From Eleginops maclovinus (taxonomy: Eukaryota > Chordata > Actinopteri > Perciformes > Eleginopidae), in the NCBI RefSeq assembly GCF_036324505.1, contig NC_086368.1, forward strand, positions 9,447,016 through 9,511,015: DNA of 64,000 bases, written 5' to 3'. A model generated the notes under the pieces. It had not been told where the DNA came from. It saw only the letters and a list, made by a program, of their open reading frames with translations, and searched no databases. The translations under genes were made by a program, and so were the position numbers. The first letter of the stretch is position 1. The number at the start of each line of letters is the position of its first letter. Positions 27,901 through 39,735 of the stretch are shown here, piece by piece.

Positions 27901-30019
27901 AAAAAAAGCAGATTGTTTTTCTTTTATTTGCTTTACTTTATGTGATTTGACAGTCCTGCCGTAAAACCACTGGGTAGCCAGTGTTCAATCTCAGTATGAC
28001 CTCCTTTGACACATAAACACTGCTTTGTAACACGATGCGATGATACAGCTTAGACGTTGCTAGGCTCTGTCTCTCTGTCCATGCAAACAGGATGACTGCA
28101 CTGACAAAATGGACTTTGAGTGCAACATATTAGGCCCAGTGTTAAATACAGAAAGGATGAACTGAAATACAATACATCTTGTGTGCTTACACGCAAACTA
28201 AGTTTCCAAGCTGAAATGGTGAGTGAATTCCCGGAACAATATTCCTGGTTATGAACTCTAGGAAGTCTATAAAGGCATGTTTCACATTCAAGTTTCAGAC
28301 ACAAGGATCAAATAAAGTTGGCCTGAGCACAGTATATATAGGAACACTATCAAAGAAAGAAAATTAGATGCAACATAGACTTAATTTAGATACAACTATT
28401 GTGAGAAACAGTTAAATAACTAACCTCTTCACACACTTCTCGAGCAGCAGCAACATTGGGCTCCTCCTCAGGTTCCATTCCCCCTCCAGGAACTATCCAC
28501 TTGTCAGGATGTCGACTACTGCTTACCAGCAGCACCTGCAAAGCATCCAGAACAGAACTATTCAGGCATTATCGAATAACTCAATGTTGATTGCTAATTT
28601 TGCTTTTATTAGTGTGTGTTCATTTTACACTTCTTGCTGCTTGAAAAATAATATTTAGTGAGTGCTGTGTTTGTACTAAACGGAAGAGCCAAACCCCAAC
28701 ATTTTACAAGAACTATTTTACAACTACGACACTGAAAATGAATAAAAGTAACCCAGGGAGAGTTATCCGGCTGGATATAGTTGAAACCAGTTAACTCAAC
28801 ACATTCCCTAAAGCAAGTGTATGACTCACTGAGTTTACTTTTTTGGTGACTTCATGGTGTCAACAAATCTACTTTGAGAATATCTGAGGCTTGGCTGACT
28901 GCCTATCTGGTAGATACACTGTGGAAAGAGTTTTTAGCTAGGGGCCAAACTGATGTGCTTCCTGTAGGCTAATCAACAACCCAAGTTCACATATATGGCC
29001 TCTACTTTAACGAGAATGAGGAATTAGTTAAGTCTCTATTAGTCTCCCCAACCCTGGTAATACTATTGCCACTACAAAGACTTCTTTGTGTGTGTTGTTG
29101 ACTGGACATCAGACTCCCAAAATCGCCTCTGATTTCAAATAACCATGTGAAGGCTTCTTTGAGAGGTTTTCGTGGATCACGAAGACAGAGAATGACACAT
29201 TAAAAGTGGTGAAATTATTTTACACCGACATAGGTTTTCGAGTTTGACACTGAGTAGAGTGGACCATCCACATATCAGAAAACATGCAATTCCAATCAAT
29301 TCAACAACGTGAAAAACACTGTGATGTAAGAAAGCCGAGTGTTGCTACCGGTGGCTAAACTGGCACAGCTACTAGCTACATATCAATCCAATGTTTGGCT
29401 AGCAATACCAGTTGCATTAACGCTATCACAGTAACCACTAACAGTTACTTAGCTCGACAAGCCATGTGTGCCACCAGCATATACAGATCTTAGATTGTCA
29501 CTTAAGAAAGCCGAGCAGTGATTTATATCCAGCTTAGTCTCATAATGGTAGTCACTACTCATCACTGTGGGCTGTGGTCGCTGGCCGAGAGCCGGCTGCC
29601 CACTGTAGCAACACGGCTAGTTATCAAGCTAACGTTAGCATTAGCATACAGCTAACAGGTGGACTAGCTGTGTATAAAACCCGGGGTAGGTGTATGCACA
29701 GCAAAAGAGTCTTACATAACACTTCGGTAAGTACGAGCATAACACTATTGTTTAATACACTACAGCAACATCACAATTCCAGAGCTATACAAACAAATAA
29801 GTCATTTGTTGCGGCTGACATAAAGCCACAGCTGTGTTGGTAAATGAACAGATTTACTGGAAGCAGCTAATGCTGCTAATGTTAGCTTGGCCCTCCAGAC
29901 AGCGACATCCCCGGACTTACCTCTTCTTCCGTCTCGCTCCTGAAGCACAGACAGGCGGCCCGCTTCTTGTAGCCATCACCGTCGTACGTCCGGGTTTGGT
30001 TAGACTTGAGCTTCATCAT
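24985..30019 (-). CDS. nudt3: Diphosphoinositol polyphosphate phosphohydrolase 1 (Nudix 3), complete, five coding exons
   Basis: Minus-strand coding exons are 30019-29921, 28535-28425, 25668-25624, 25538-25454 and 25181-24985, all with GT/AG borders. They join to 537 nt, 178 codons plus TAA (human 172). The protein starts MMKLKSNQTRTYDGDGYKKR and ends SSVSGIR. A perfect Nudix box GX5EX7REVCEEAGV is at residues 51-73: G51, E57, R65, E66, E69, E70 and G72, the Mg2+-binding catalytic helix. The enzyme removes the beta-phosphate from PP-InsP5 and (PP)2-InsP4 and also cleaves Ap5A/Ap6A; human NUDT3 has reported mRNA-decapping activity. It is cytosolic. SSSRHPDKWIVPGG and ENQERKHRTYVYVL are also conserved. 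The C-terminus has a few extra residues (IGGDLSP) relative to human. Of two adjacent ATGs, the first (30019) fits the family start MMKLK. Introns and full conservation argue for an active gene. The fish a/b paralogue is not resolved. Confidence 0.97.
25182..29920 (-). other. nudt3 introns
   Basis: The two large introns (25669-28424 and 28536-29920) and two small ones (25182-25453, 25539-25623) hold no recognised nested gene. Intron 2 carries a minus-strand LINE tail at 26315-26395. Intron 1 has GCTAA-rich repeat wording at 29615-29660. Confidence 0.6.
26315..26395 (-). repeat. LINE-type 3' tail relic in nudt3 intron 2
   Basis: TTTAGATAGATAAG followed by ATACTTTATTTATCCCCAAA then TTGGGAAATGATTTTCTTCC is the reverse of the fish L2-like end (GGGGATCAATAAAGT plus a short repeated tail). 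It lies in the same orientation as nudt3 transcription. Confidence 0.6.
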
Positions 30020-30340
30020 TTTAAAAGCGCACTAAAGTTCAAAAGTACAGCTAAGTTTACCACTTATAGAGACGATGGTTGTAGACGCAAAGTCCTCCTC
30101 CAGGGAACCTCGGCGTTTCACTTAAAAGAAATAACTTCTTCTTCGCTTCATTTTCACAAACCTAGGCACATCTACGGCACAGTCGCCATTACAAGGATCC
30201 GCTACGCCCACGACGTAATATACCCTTTATTAGCTCGGGGAACGTAAGAAAACGACGCAACCAACGTTGAAGAATTGGAGCAACGGAAAGAGGGGAGGGG
30301 GAAACGCAACACCACGCTCTGACTGGAGCGAGCCGGTGAG
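30020..30340 (-). promoter_or_regulatory. nudt3: nudt3 promoter and 5'UTR region
   Basis: The 320 bp upstream of the nudt3 start are CpG-richer than the surroundings (for example GTCGTACGTCCGG just inside the gene, then CTCGGCG, TACGGC, GTCGCC, CCACGACG, CTCGGGG, AACGACGC). On the minus strand, GTAATGGCGAC at 30183-30193 fits the YY1-type motif often found at TATA-less starts, so transcription may begin near 30180. The exact start cannot be set from sequence alone. Confidence 0.5.
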
Positions 30341-32069
30341 GGGAAACTGGCACTTTTGGCTCCAACGAGCATGTCACGGACACTTGTTTGAGGTTCATCA
30401 AATTATAATAAAATTGTCCAACTGAGCTTGAGCAATTAAAATATAACGTCCATGTAATGTGCAGTTAAAAGTACAACATTGTTGAGTAGTGCTGGTTTGA
30501 TTAATACGTTTCAGCACTGCAGGTAATGGACAGCGCCAGCATGAGCCTCGAAACTGATTTTTTAATATGAATTAAATAGTTGGCAACGTAGCTTACAGTC
30601 GAGTTCGCTGTTGTAATATAACTCAGTTAGAAACATTTATTAAAAACCTTTATGTTACCAGGAAGTCCAATTGAGATCAAAACTCTCTTACAAAAGATAC
30701 CTATCCAAAGTAGAAGCCTTACAAAATCACAGCACAGAAAAAATACAGCAGCATACAGATCACCACATTCTTCATGATGTCCTATCATTTATAGTATATT
30801 AGGTTTGAGGTTTTATTTGGAAATCAAACCATACCCAAGGTGCATCATAGAGAAATGCTGTGATTAATTAGTACTCAACCACCTATCTGCAACTATTTGA
30901 TACCCAATGTAAGGTTTCAGTAGTTTTTCTTACACAGGACAATATGAATGTGTTCCTCTGTTGACTTAGTATGTGTTCTAAATAGCTGTGCATATTAAAA
31001 CTAAAGGTAGTACAATAAAGACACAATAAAGAAAATTCAATAAGGCACAATGTAATCAACACTGATCAGTATTTTCAATTAATTGAGACAATAAGTAGCT
31101 GATTAATCTGTAAGGGACATACATGCTCTTTTTTTCAGTATACCACAAGTATGGTGAGTTTTTACTGTCGACATTATGTTAGAAGAAAAAGCTGAGGCTT
31201 TGCCAATCCGTTGGATTTAGTCTCTGGTAAAAGTTTCTAGCTAAGTGTAGATCAATCATTTTTCAAGCAAAAACCAAACACTTACTACTCAAATAGTAGA
31301 TTGTGTTGTTTCAAACATTTTTGTGTAACTTTAAATTAAAGTAGAATATAATTATAACAAATAAATATTAATGTATCTTTTCAAATGAAGCAATGTTCAA
31401 TTAAATTTGAATTATATGTATTTAGATAATGACAAAAGCACTTTCAATTGTATTTGCATAATTAACAGTTTCACAATTTGGCTTATATCATTTGATTTTT
31501 TACAATAACATCTGTCTCTCTTTAATGGAAGCATTCACTCACAAGGTAGAGACAGTATACACCGAAGCTGCTGCCAGGAAACGTTATCTTTGTGTCCTTT
31601 TCACACACTCACAAACACACATATTAAAAAGAATATAAAAATTGTGTTTTTATGCTTTAGATATCTTGGCTGTCAGACAAATAAACACTGGCAAAAAACA
31701 AACTGGCTTAGTACCAAGAACCAAAGTGAAGTTTTGCAGAGAAGTGTTTCTTAAGCACTAAAGAAAAGCTTTGTCACAAAAATGTAGATGCACGCCAAAC
31801 TTAGTCAGCATTGACAGCTCACGAGAAGACGTAGATCAAAATCCTCAGTGTCAATCAAAATGTTTTCTGGGAGTATCATCAGAGATGTTGTGCGGGCATG
31901 ATGCCAACCAGCACTATTATTGAAATCAAAAATCAAAATGCTCTATAGTCCAATTTAAATGCACCACAAATTGTCAGCGTAATAATTTTTGAAGTTAATT
32001 GTTTACTGTATTCTACTGGTAGCTTCATTACTGATTTAGTTTTATGTCATTTTAATGCTTCTTTCATAC

Positions 32070-32168
32070 TCTTCTTTGTTTTTTATCCACTGAACTACCA
32101 ATACTTTTACTGCTGCAGCAATCACATTTTTCCACCAGGGATCAATACAATTTCTTCTTATCTTATTC
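32070..32168 (+). repeat. LINE-type (L2-like) 3' tail
   Basis: ACTTTTACTGCTGCAGCAAT, then TTTCCACC, AGGGATCAATACAATTTC and TTCTTATCTTATT follow the typical 3' end of fish L2-like elements, including the short TCTTA tail repeats. Confidence 0.65.
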
Positions 32169-32285
32169 ACGTAAATTACTCTCACAGCATCTCATAATCA
32201 TCTCAAAAGGATAAATTATCTTTTCATATAAAAACAACATCTATTGTTCTGCAAAAGTGAAACGATTATATTATATAGTATTATA

Positions 32286-32286
<1 letters not shown>

Positions 32287-32332
<46 letters not shown>
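32287..32332. repeat. (TA)n microsatellite
   Basis: 23 uninterrupted TA units. The flanks (TATTATAGTA on the left, CACTATAGTA on the right) share a TATAG word, so the site may form a long AT cruciform. Confidence 0.95.
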
Positions 32333-32335
<3 letters not shown>

Positions 32336-32453
32336 TATAGTAAGAGAGACCATTTAATAATGTAACAATTTAACAAGTAAATAACAAAAGACACAAACAA
32401 GGAGGGTACAGCTTATCCACTATATACACACAATGAATCCACAAGAAGTCATG

Positions 32454-32471
32454 AAATGAAATGAAATGAAA
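32454..32471 (+). repeat. GAAAT pentanucleotide run
   Basis: About four tandem GAAAT units; a short simple repeat. Confidence 0.8.
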
Positions 32472-33404
32472 TGTGTGATGCTCAAAAGTTCCTTACCCCC
32501 CTCTTAACATGTCCCCCCAAACGTTAAACAGTACTCCTTTACCAGATATTTTCAAAAGACAAACAGTATGCATATAGATATATTTTATTCTTTATTACAA
32601 ACTATTAATATTTTTAGACATCAGTAATCAGATGGTGTCAGTAGTCATACCATAACCGGCATACACATGAAAATACAGGCGGTTAACACTATGTTCCAAA
32701 CACATACTGTATTGGACGTCATTATGCTCTGCAGGTGTTTGCATAATTGTCCACCTCCCCTGTGTGGAGCGTAGTTGCTGCGTACAAATTATTGTATATT
32801 ACAGTGAACGCACATATTTTTAAATTAGGTGGACGTGTAACCCTGGGCTAGCGGTAAATATGCATCATTAACATATAGGTAAACATAATTACTACAATAA
32901 AGAAGAAATGTGCTTTAAAAAATGGCACATGTTCTGTTTGGTTAAATTAAAAAATCATGCAGCAAAAAATGTGCTCTCAAACTCACTGCAAATGTATTCT
33001 GGTTATTGATTTCATGTGGTGAGGATACATAAATGGGGATACATTTCACTTTTATTTTTAGTCTACATATAGATCCAACCAAAGTATCAACCTGATGAAA
33101 AATAAACCTTATTAGGTGTATATCTAGGTTTTATGTTTTAGTACAAAGACTAATGCTACAAAGGTAAACTATAATACCTTATCCATCTAAGGGTTTCACA
33201 AATTCTCTCTGGCTTTCATCCGGTGCCTCTTTTATTCTTTCCGGGGGATGAGAGCAGGCATTACACAATTAAACATATCTGTATAGGGTCATGCTCAATA
33301 GCTTGCACTTTTACTATCTGCAGTTGCTAAGGCAACCCATTCTCTTTTGTCAGTCCCTGGTGAACCATTCACACGCAGGAGCAGAAACACAGTGTCTGTC
33401 ACAG

Positions 33405-33418
33405 CCAACAGAGGGCGC
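33405..33418 (+). promoter_or_regulatory. CTCF-like core motif
   Basis: CCAACAGAGGGCGC fits CCASYAGRKGGCRS with one mismatch. It lies in single-copy-looking DNA with elevated GC, about 3 kb beyond the nudt3 promoter. Motif evidence only. Confidence 0.35.
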
Positions 33419-34949
33419 TCACTTCTTTCAGTGAGCAGGTTTGGAAAAGGTGTGCCACTGTATTGTTTGAATGTTTGTGAATTATTTATAAAACCATTGA
33501 TATTAAAGCAAATTTTTGGTCATAAAGGACTACATTTAATTATGACATCCTCTGGAGTCAGTGTATAACTCCATCTGGTTTTCCTTTATCTGCTGTTAAA
33601 GGGTTGTATTTGATTATAGATTTTGATTGGTTTCTACTATTTGCATTGTGGATAATATTTTATTTATCAGATTGCAAATCCTTCCTTAGGAAATGCTATG
33701 ATTTTTGGATAAAAAACTGACTTGATGTGATTTATTCATTGATGCATCTAAAGCATGATAGCTAATGATCTCAGTGATGGTGGCTCTCAGATTGGATGGT
33801 AGGGATAACAAATAAGTGGCCTCCTGTGTGTGTCTGTTGGAGTGTCTGTTTGCTTGAGAGGGCTTGTTGGGTGTGTGGATGCAGTTAAAGAGGATAGTGG
33901 TAGACTCTGCGGCATTCTTACAACCTTCATATTACAACTTTTGGTTTGTAAAACAGGTCAAGGGGAAATGATTAATGTACAGAAGCGTTTCTGGTATCAT
34001 AGTGGCTGCTAATGAGTGGCTATTTGTAAGAGGAGTGGAGCTAAATAATTCAATAAACAGTAGCTGAGCAGGCCGTGGCATTCAGAAAAAACTACACATC
34101 AAGCCAGTGGGGCTGGCTAATTTAATTTACCCGCTGAGTATCAGCTCTATTATTAGGTGAGGGTAGGATTCAAAGGCGGTTTAAGTTAAAAGGCACATTA
34201 GTTTAGGTTCAGAGAACAGTGTGGCCTGTCGGAGGGCATAATGAGCAATCATTATGCTATAGCCAAGGCATACATATTTCTGGATGTAGGCCTATGCATA
34301 AAATATATCCATCAAATAAAGCTTTTTTTTTTTAAATCACTTTTTTTTTTACAAAAGTTATCTTACAGCGTCAGTGAGTGTCAATGCTACAAGTAAACAA
34401 GTTCACTGATCCTCTAGAGACCAATTTACACATTAAGTATTTTGAAAAGTCTTAACTAACTGAAACATTTACTACATTTTAATGCTGAAAATAAATGTAA
34501 TGTCACTATTTTGAAATGAGCTAAAGAACTTAGAAGTGACTTTACATATAACATGAGTTACAAATAGCTAGTGCAACCCAGACAGTGTTTCTATTAGGAG
34601 CAGGTAGGGTTGTTAGAGAGAGTTTTTTTGGATGAGATTTTTTATTTTATGATAGTAGCAGTCAAACAGAGCTGTAACAACCAGACTCCCAAAGGTAAAT
34701 AAGCGAGGAAAGTTGGCCCTAATGTTATATCTCTTAATATGGCAATCCCTTGTGAAGATGTAGCCGACACACAACTATGCCAAATGCTATGCCAAAGCTG
34801 AAGTTGGTTTAATCGAAGCCCGCAAAGATATTGGCAACATTAACTTTTCCAGCACCTTTTTTTCTTCAGGTAAATATGCACATTACTGACTAAATAAGCA
34901 GGAGATTGTGTTGTTGTGCCCAGGGCCAGAATAGATTCTATACATAATA

Positions 34950-35231
34950 TATGCATCTGTCCATACCTCCTCATTCAACAGTGTAAAGTATTTAAATACT
35001 TTCAATGTATTCCACATATGTATATATTTCACATCCTCAAATCTTTATTGTTAATATTGTAAATATTCTTCTCTCTTTTTGCACTACTTTATTTATCTTT
35101 TGCACCATGCATGTTGAGTTGTTGGAGGAGCACGCGACATAAGATTTTCATTGCCAACATATACGCTGTATCTGCTGTGCATATGACAAATAAAAAACCT
35201 TGAACCTTGAACCTTGAACCTTGAACCTTGA
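34950..35231 (+). repeat. LINE 3' end with (CCTTGAA)n tail
   Basis: Pyrimidine-rich DNA with TTTGCACTACTTTATTTATC, then ATAAGATTTTCATTGCC and GACAAATAAAAAACC, runs into four to five copies of the heptamer CCTTGAA (about 35198-35230). A GACAATAAA-like end followed by a tandem short tail is characteristic of fish non-LTR retrotransposons that prime on repeat tails. Only the 3' end remains, so no reverse transcriptase is present. The left limit is approximate. Confidence 0.7.
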
Positions 35232-36440
35232 TTGTGCTCGGCTTTATACGTAAGAGAAGCAATTTACCGTGTTGTGATTTTCTAGGCTAAAGGGACATTG
35301 CCCTCATTCTGTGTACCATATTCTTTTCAAAAGATAAGAAAAAGCAAAAACACATGATTTAAAATCAGTATAGTTTCCTATAAAATATATAGAATAAAAG
35401 TCAGCTTTAATTCATTGCTATAAAAAAGAAAGAAACATTTCAAGACTTAATCACTGACATAAACCCTTTTTGCAAATTGGCAAAGATACATTTTAGATCT
35501 TGATTTGTATTAATTTGTTACATTTTAATCGATAATTGTGTGTGTCAATTTTGTATGTTATGTTAAAATTATTAAATGGCTCATTTTGAATTGCATCAGC
35601 CTAATGTGAAAGATGTATTTCCGTACTTAATATGTCTCGTACACCTTTTATGTTTAATGTGTTAACCACCAGGGGCTGCTATCATGCCAGTTACATCCAG
35701 CCATCTCACATTATGTATGGACATTCAGCAATCCAAAAACAACTTATATATTAATAACTTGAGAGCAAATAGATCATGCCTACAGAATATTAGGATTATA
35801 AATCTATAAAATATTAAAATTCCTATATTGATTACAAAAATACCTTATATTGTGTTCATATGTCTTTAAAAGACACCAGTTATGTGCAAACATCGGTAAA
35901 ACTAAGGCAGGTAACTGTATCTTGTGTAATTATGGGTTTTTTTCATTTATTTCGGGATCATAATAAAATACTGTGGTAAAATATCCTGCACCAATATCCA
36001 GAGACTCAAAAGGCACACATGGGTTTTTAGTGATAAAAAGTGGAATGCGTATGCTTTCACTCTTCACTCAGCAGACCCCCACAGGAAATTGATATTTTTA
36101 GATTAAAGGTTCATATATCATCCATATACTGTACTTTATTATCCTTTTTGTGATTTCGGCCTCCCAGTACTTTCCTATTATCTCTAAATGGAACATGATT
36201 ATATCATTCTGTGCACAGATATCTATAAAGACTTGCAGGATTTATGCCTGTCACACTGGTATTTTTTGCAATTGGTACTTAACATTAGCAGTCATTTTCA
36301 AGCAACCAACAGCTATTTGTAAAATCAATACATGGGCCTATTATTTTTCTTAATCTTTTGTTGTCAATTCAATACCAGAAAACATGGTAAAATGACCATC
36401 ACAATATCCAATTCAATTTACTACAATGTAAGAGTAAGAA

Positions 36441-36483
36441 AGGACCAAGAAACAGTTAACAGTTAGGACCAAGAAACAGTTAA
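36441..36483 (+). repeat. 24-bp partial tandem duplication
   Basis: AGGACCAAGAAACAGTTAA occurs twice, at 36441 and 36465, with a period of 24 bp. Confidence 0.9.
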
Positions 36484-38565
36484 TGGATTATCAAGTAAAT
36501 GCTAATTCATGTTTTATTGATCATCTTAATGTTGCAGCTATAGCCTAAATGACCTTTAAAATAATCATAATTAGACTGCTTGTTCCAAAAAACATACCTA
36601 GATCCAAAAAAGAACCACATTTGGATGACTATGGGATGTTTGTTGTGCATATCTTCCATAACCTACAGCTATAGTGGTAAAGACATAACTCTTATTAGCA
36701 ATATTTTCTATCTTTCATGAGATGTCCTTACTCAGAGGACAGGAGAGTAATACAATCCATCTTCTTGTTTGAGAGTAGTTGCTGTGCACTCTCTGTACAA
36801 TAGATAATATTTCGTCTGTGGGCGCCCTCTTGTATAAACAAGCTATTTCAGGTTCAAAGGTCACACATGTGAGAACTGTCAGGCAGCCAGCATCTCAAAC
36901 TAATACATCACTCACACATGGAGCATATGGCCGATCTGTCCGCCCTGGCTGGCCTGTTTCATCTTTGTAAAATATTGCTTCAAACAGACAGTGACAAACT
37001 GACTCATTCTTACGCCTTCCAACTAGTGTGTGTGTGAGACAGTCAGAAGCTCAATTTTATATAATCAAATGTCTGCAGATTATCTGTAAACCCCCAGAGT
37101 TCGATATTAGATGACACAGACACTGATGAAAAGATATGCATATATATTATTTATTTTTTGACAGACTTCTATGTACCTTCCTTATTCTTTACATCATAAC
37201 TTTTAAAGCAGTTCTTCCTCAGTCAGTGGAATTTAACATTTATGCTGTGGCTAAAGTTTCTTTTGCAGTTGAGGAAAAAGAGGTAAAGAGGACTCTTCAT
37301 AGAGGAATGCATGAAGGGACAAAACAACTTGAAACAGGTCCGAGCTTTTAGAGGGCTACTGTAAATCATACAAGCGCTGCTGACGCTTTGGCCTTTAATG
37401 AATCCAATCAATAAAGTGAAAATCTTGTGACCTTAGAACCTACATTTTGTATAATTCCCCTAATGTATCCATGAAATGAGAGACGTCTGGGGGCAGGTGA
37501 TTATGCCTGAGAGGCTAGTCTTTTTTTGCTTGGATTTTCAATGGTGACTGGAATTAACATGGCTTAAATTCTCTCCGCCCCATAGCTAATTGAAACAAGT
37601 AATCTCCAGAGTTTGCCTTGCACAGGGGACGGAGAGGACTCAGCGGCGTAACATGTTATCCTCAGAGCAGATGTGCTCAACAACACATCCCTTTGCACTG
37701 CAGCAGAAAGCAAATCACGGATGGGTTTCCTGGTGGAAGTAAGTTCTGTAGCCATTCTCCACAGCTAAATAATTCACTTCTTTTGCTAACTATGCTAAAC
37801 TGAAATAGAACACTGGTTTGAGGAGCTGACAGATGGAAGAGAGGCAAGGGTAATAAAAACATGTAAAACACTTTGTTCAATAATGTGTACAAGTTGGCTG
37901 TGTGATTTTTGTTTTGTTTTGTCCCTTGACAGTTCACAAGACTGTCAGTCAGTCTAGTCGTGTAGCTGGAATTTGCTCCAGCAGAGGTGGGGATGAATAT
38001 TCAGAGGCTCAGCTGCCTCTAAGGCCCACAGAGACATGACACACCCCCCCTCTAAGGACTCCCCCACTGCCCACCCCCTTCTCGCCACACAAGAAAAATC
38101 CCCTTCCACTTTCCCTTGATGTGGTGGAGTCAGTCCAACACTCCACAGGTGTGACCCACTCAGACCTGTGAAAGCCTCCACACACGGCTCGGCCCTGTGA
38201 TCAGGGAGGAAGAGAGAGCAGCTGCACATATACAGAAAGCAGAATTATCTTCACATGCCTTCTATTGGACACCATGGAAAATTAATCAATTCCCCCCCTT
38301 CCCCCAGGTCTGCAGGTTGCACAGACAAATGGATAGATGAGCAGGTTCTTTGTCTCTCTGCAACATATCCTGTAGACTTGTGAAGGTTAATAGCCAAAAG
38401 ATTGATCCATCAATCGCATTAAAGTCTCAAATAATAACGCTTCATGCTCGGTTTAAAAGTAATTTCTCGCTTTTTTGCTGGAAAATGTTGGACATATATA
38501 GGCATGCCCTTGGACATGATTTTATACACTCCGCTGCCGCAGAATGTGGCTGCTGATAGTCAGTG

Positions 38566-38567
<2 letters not shown>

Positions 38568-38640
<73 letters not shown>
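38568..38640 (+). repeat. (AC)n microsatellite, about 36 units
   Basis: Uninterrupted AC dinucleotides. Open frames through it (poly Thr-His) are artefacts. Confidence 0.98.
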
Positions 38641-38643
<3 letters not shown>

Positions 38644-39289
38644 TCCAGATTGAGTTTTTGCACTCAGTGATTGGACTTGATATGTTCGTCAATGTCTACG
38701 CACAGCCTCCCAAGCACTTTGAGAGTCAACATGCTGCAAATGCTGCGTAACAGCACCTGTAACTCTGAGGCGACCCAGAAGCTCATATTTGAAACAATCA
38801 CAGCACATATCCTGTTGATGTCACCGTGACAATTGAACTGATTGCGTGCTATCATATTGTAGATCATTTGATCGCCCATGAATATAATTAGACTAGACAT
38901 GATATTAATTTGGCTGAATAGAACTGTTGCATCCTGTCCAAATGACCTGTCAAACCACAATGTGTTTCATTTGATAGTCAGATATTTAAAAACAGACTTT
39001 AATTAGACTCTGAGTGCTTGTTTGTGACTTCACAGATCAAACAAATGTGTAAAGCCCGAAATAGAAGTATGCAAAGGGTAAGACATTAGGCGGCCAAATT
39101 GACGATATGGTTAAACAGAATGCAAAGCAAAGGCTTCATGTCACACCTTGACTATGGATCCACTGCCAAAGCGCTGGTGGTATTACATGCTGTAATCTGG
39201 CATCCACACATTTACCCCCTTCCTCATTCATTGGTGGTGCATTTCTTCCCTGATAAAGGTGGTGTGCTGCGATGCTTGTAACATCAATC

Positions 39290-39735
39290 ACATCCAGTGC
39301 ATGGGGCGCGTATCGTCTTCCGTCTATCAGCTTGAAAGTGCTCTCGCCTCGGGTGTGGGATGTGTTCTTCTCCGCTCTATTATCCCGTAAAAATCTGATT
39401 CTCTCTTCACAGGAGCTGTGTTGGTAAGTGGCGGTGCTGGACTAGCCATTTATTTCCCGTTCGCACACAGACTAAAGTTGGACTTAAGACTTTCAGTGCC
39501 ACTTTCCCATGGACAGCACTCGCTATGATTTTGGGGGTCGACGCAGCATCGAAATGCGTGTGGATTCCTTTTGGATACTATTCAGAAACAATGTTTAGAT
39601 GTTGATCTTAAAACAATAAGCCAGTATCGCTCAGGAAATCACCCCTTCACATATTGATACACCAAACAATATGCGATTTTGCTTTGGATATGGGTCACTT
39701 CTTATGAAAGGATTCTTCGTGTGCAAGAGATAGAG
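39290..39735 (+). promoter_or_regulatory. Probable promoter and untranslated first exon(s) of a plus-strand gene
   Basis: A CpG-enriched stretch (GGGGCGCGTATCG, CTCGCCTCGGG, GTCGACGCAGCATCG) stands out from AT-rich surroundings. It ends at a very strong donor, GATAGAG|GTAAGTAC (GT at 39736). An earlier strong donor, TGTTG|GTAAGT at 39424, suggests alternative ends. No long reading frame is present, so it should be 5'UTR. By human gene order the next plus-oriented gene beyond nudt3 and hmga1 would be grm4, but no grm4 coding exon appears before 64000, so no symbol is assigned. Confidence 0.4.

Larger units (their letters stand above)
30341..39290. other. Gene-poor intergenic region
   Basis: Nine kilobases of AT-rich DNA with no recognised exon. 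It contains a LINE tail (32070-32168), an AT microsatellite (32287-32332), a GAAAT pentamer run (32454-32471), a LINE 3' end with a 7-bp tail (about 34950-35231), a 24-bp duplication (36441-36483) and an AC array (38568-38640). Blocks near 34010-34190, 36800-37040, 37440-37640 and 37960-38230 are moderate-GC, non-repetitive and without stable reading frames, as expected of conserved noncoding elements. Confidence 0.55.

Noticed and set aside
29834..30247. 137-codon plus-strand open frame
   Set aside because: Antisense shadow of nudt3 exon 1 and its CpG-rich promoter.
30341..39290. hmga1 between nudt3 and the next gene, as in human
   Set aside because: I looked for AT-hook exons (GRGRP-type coding) on both strands and recognised none.
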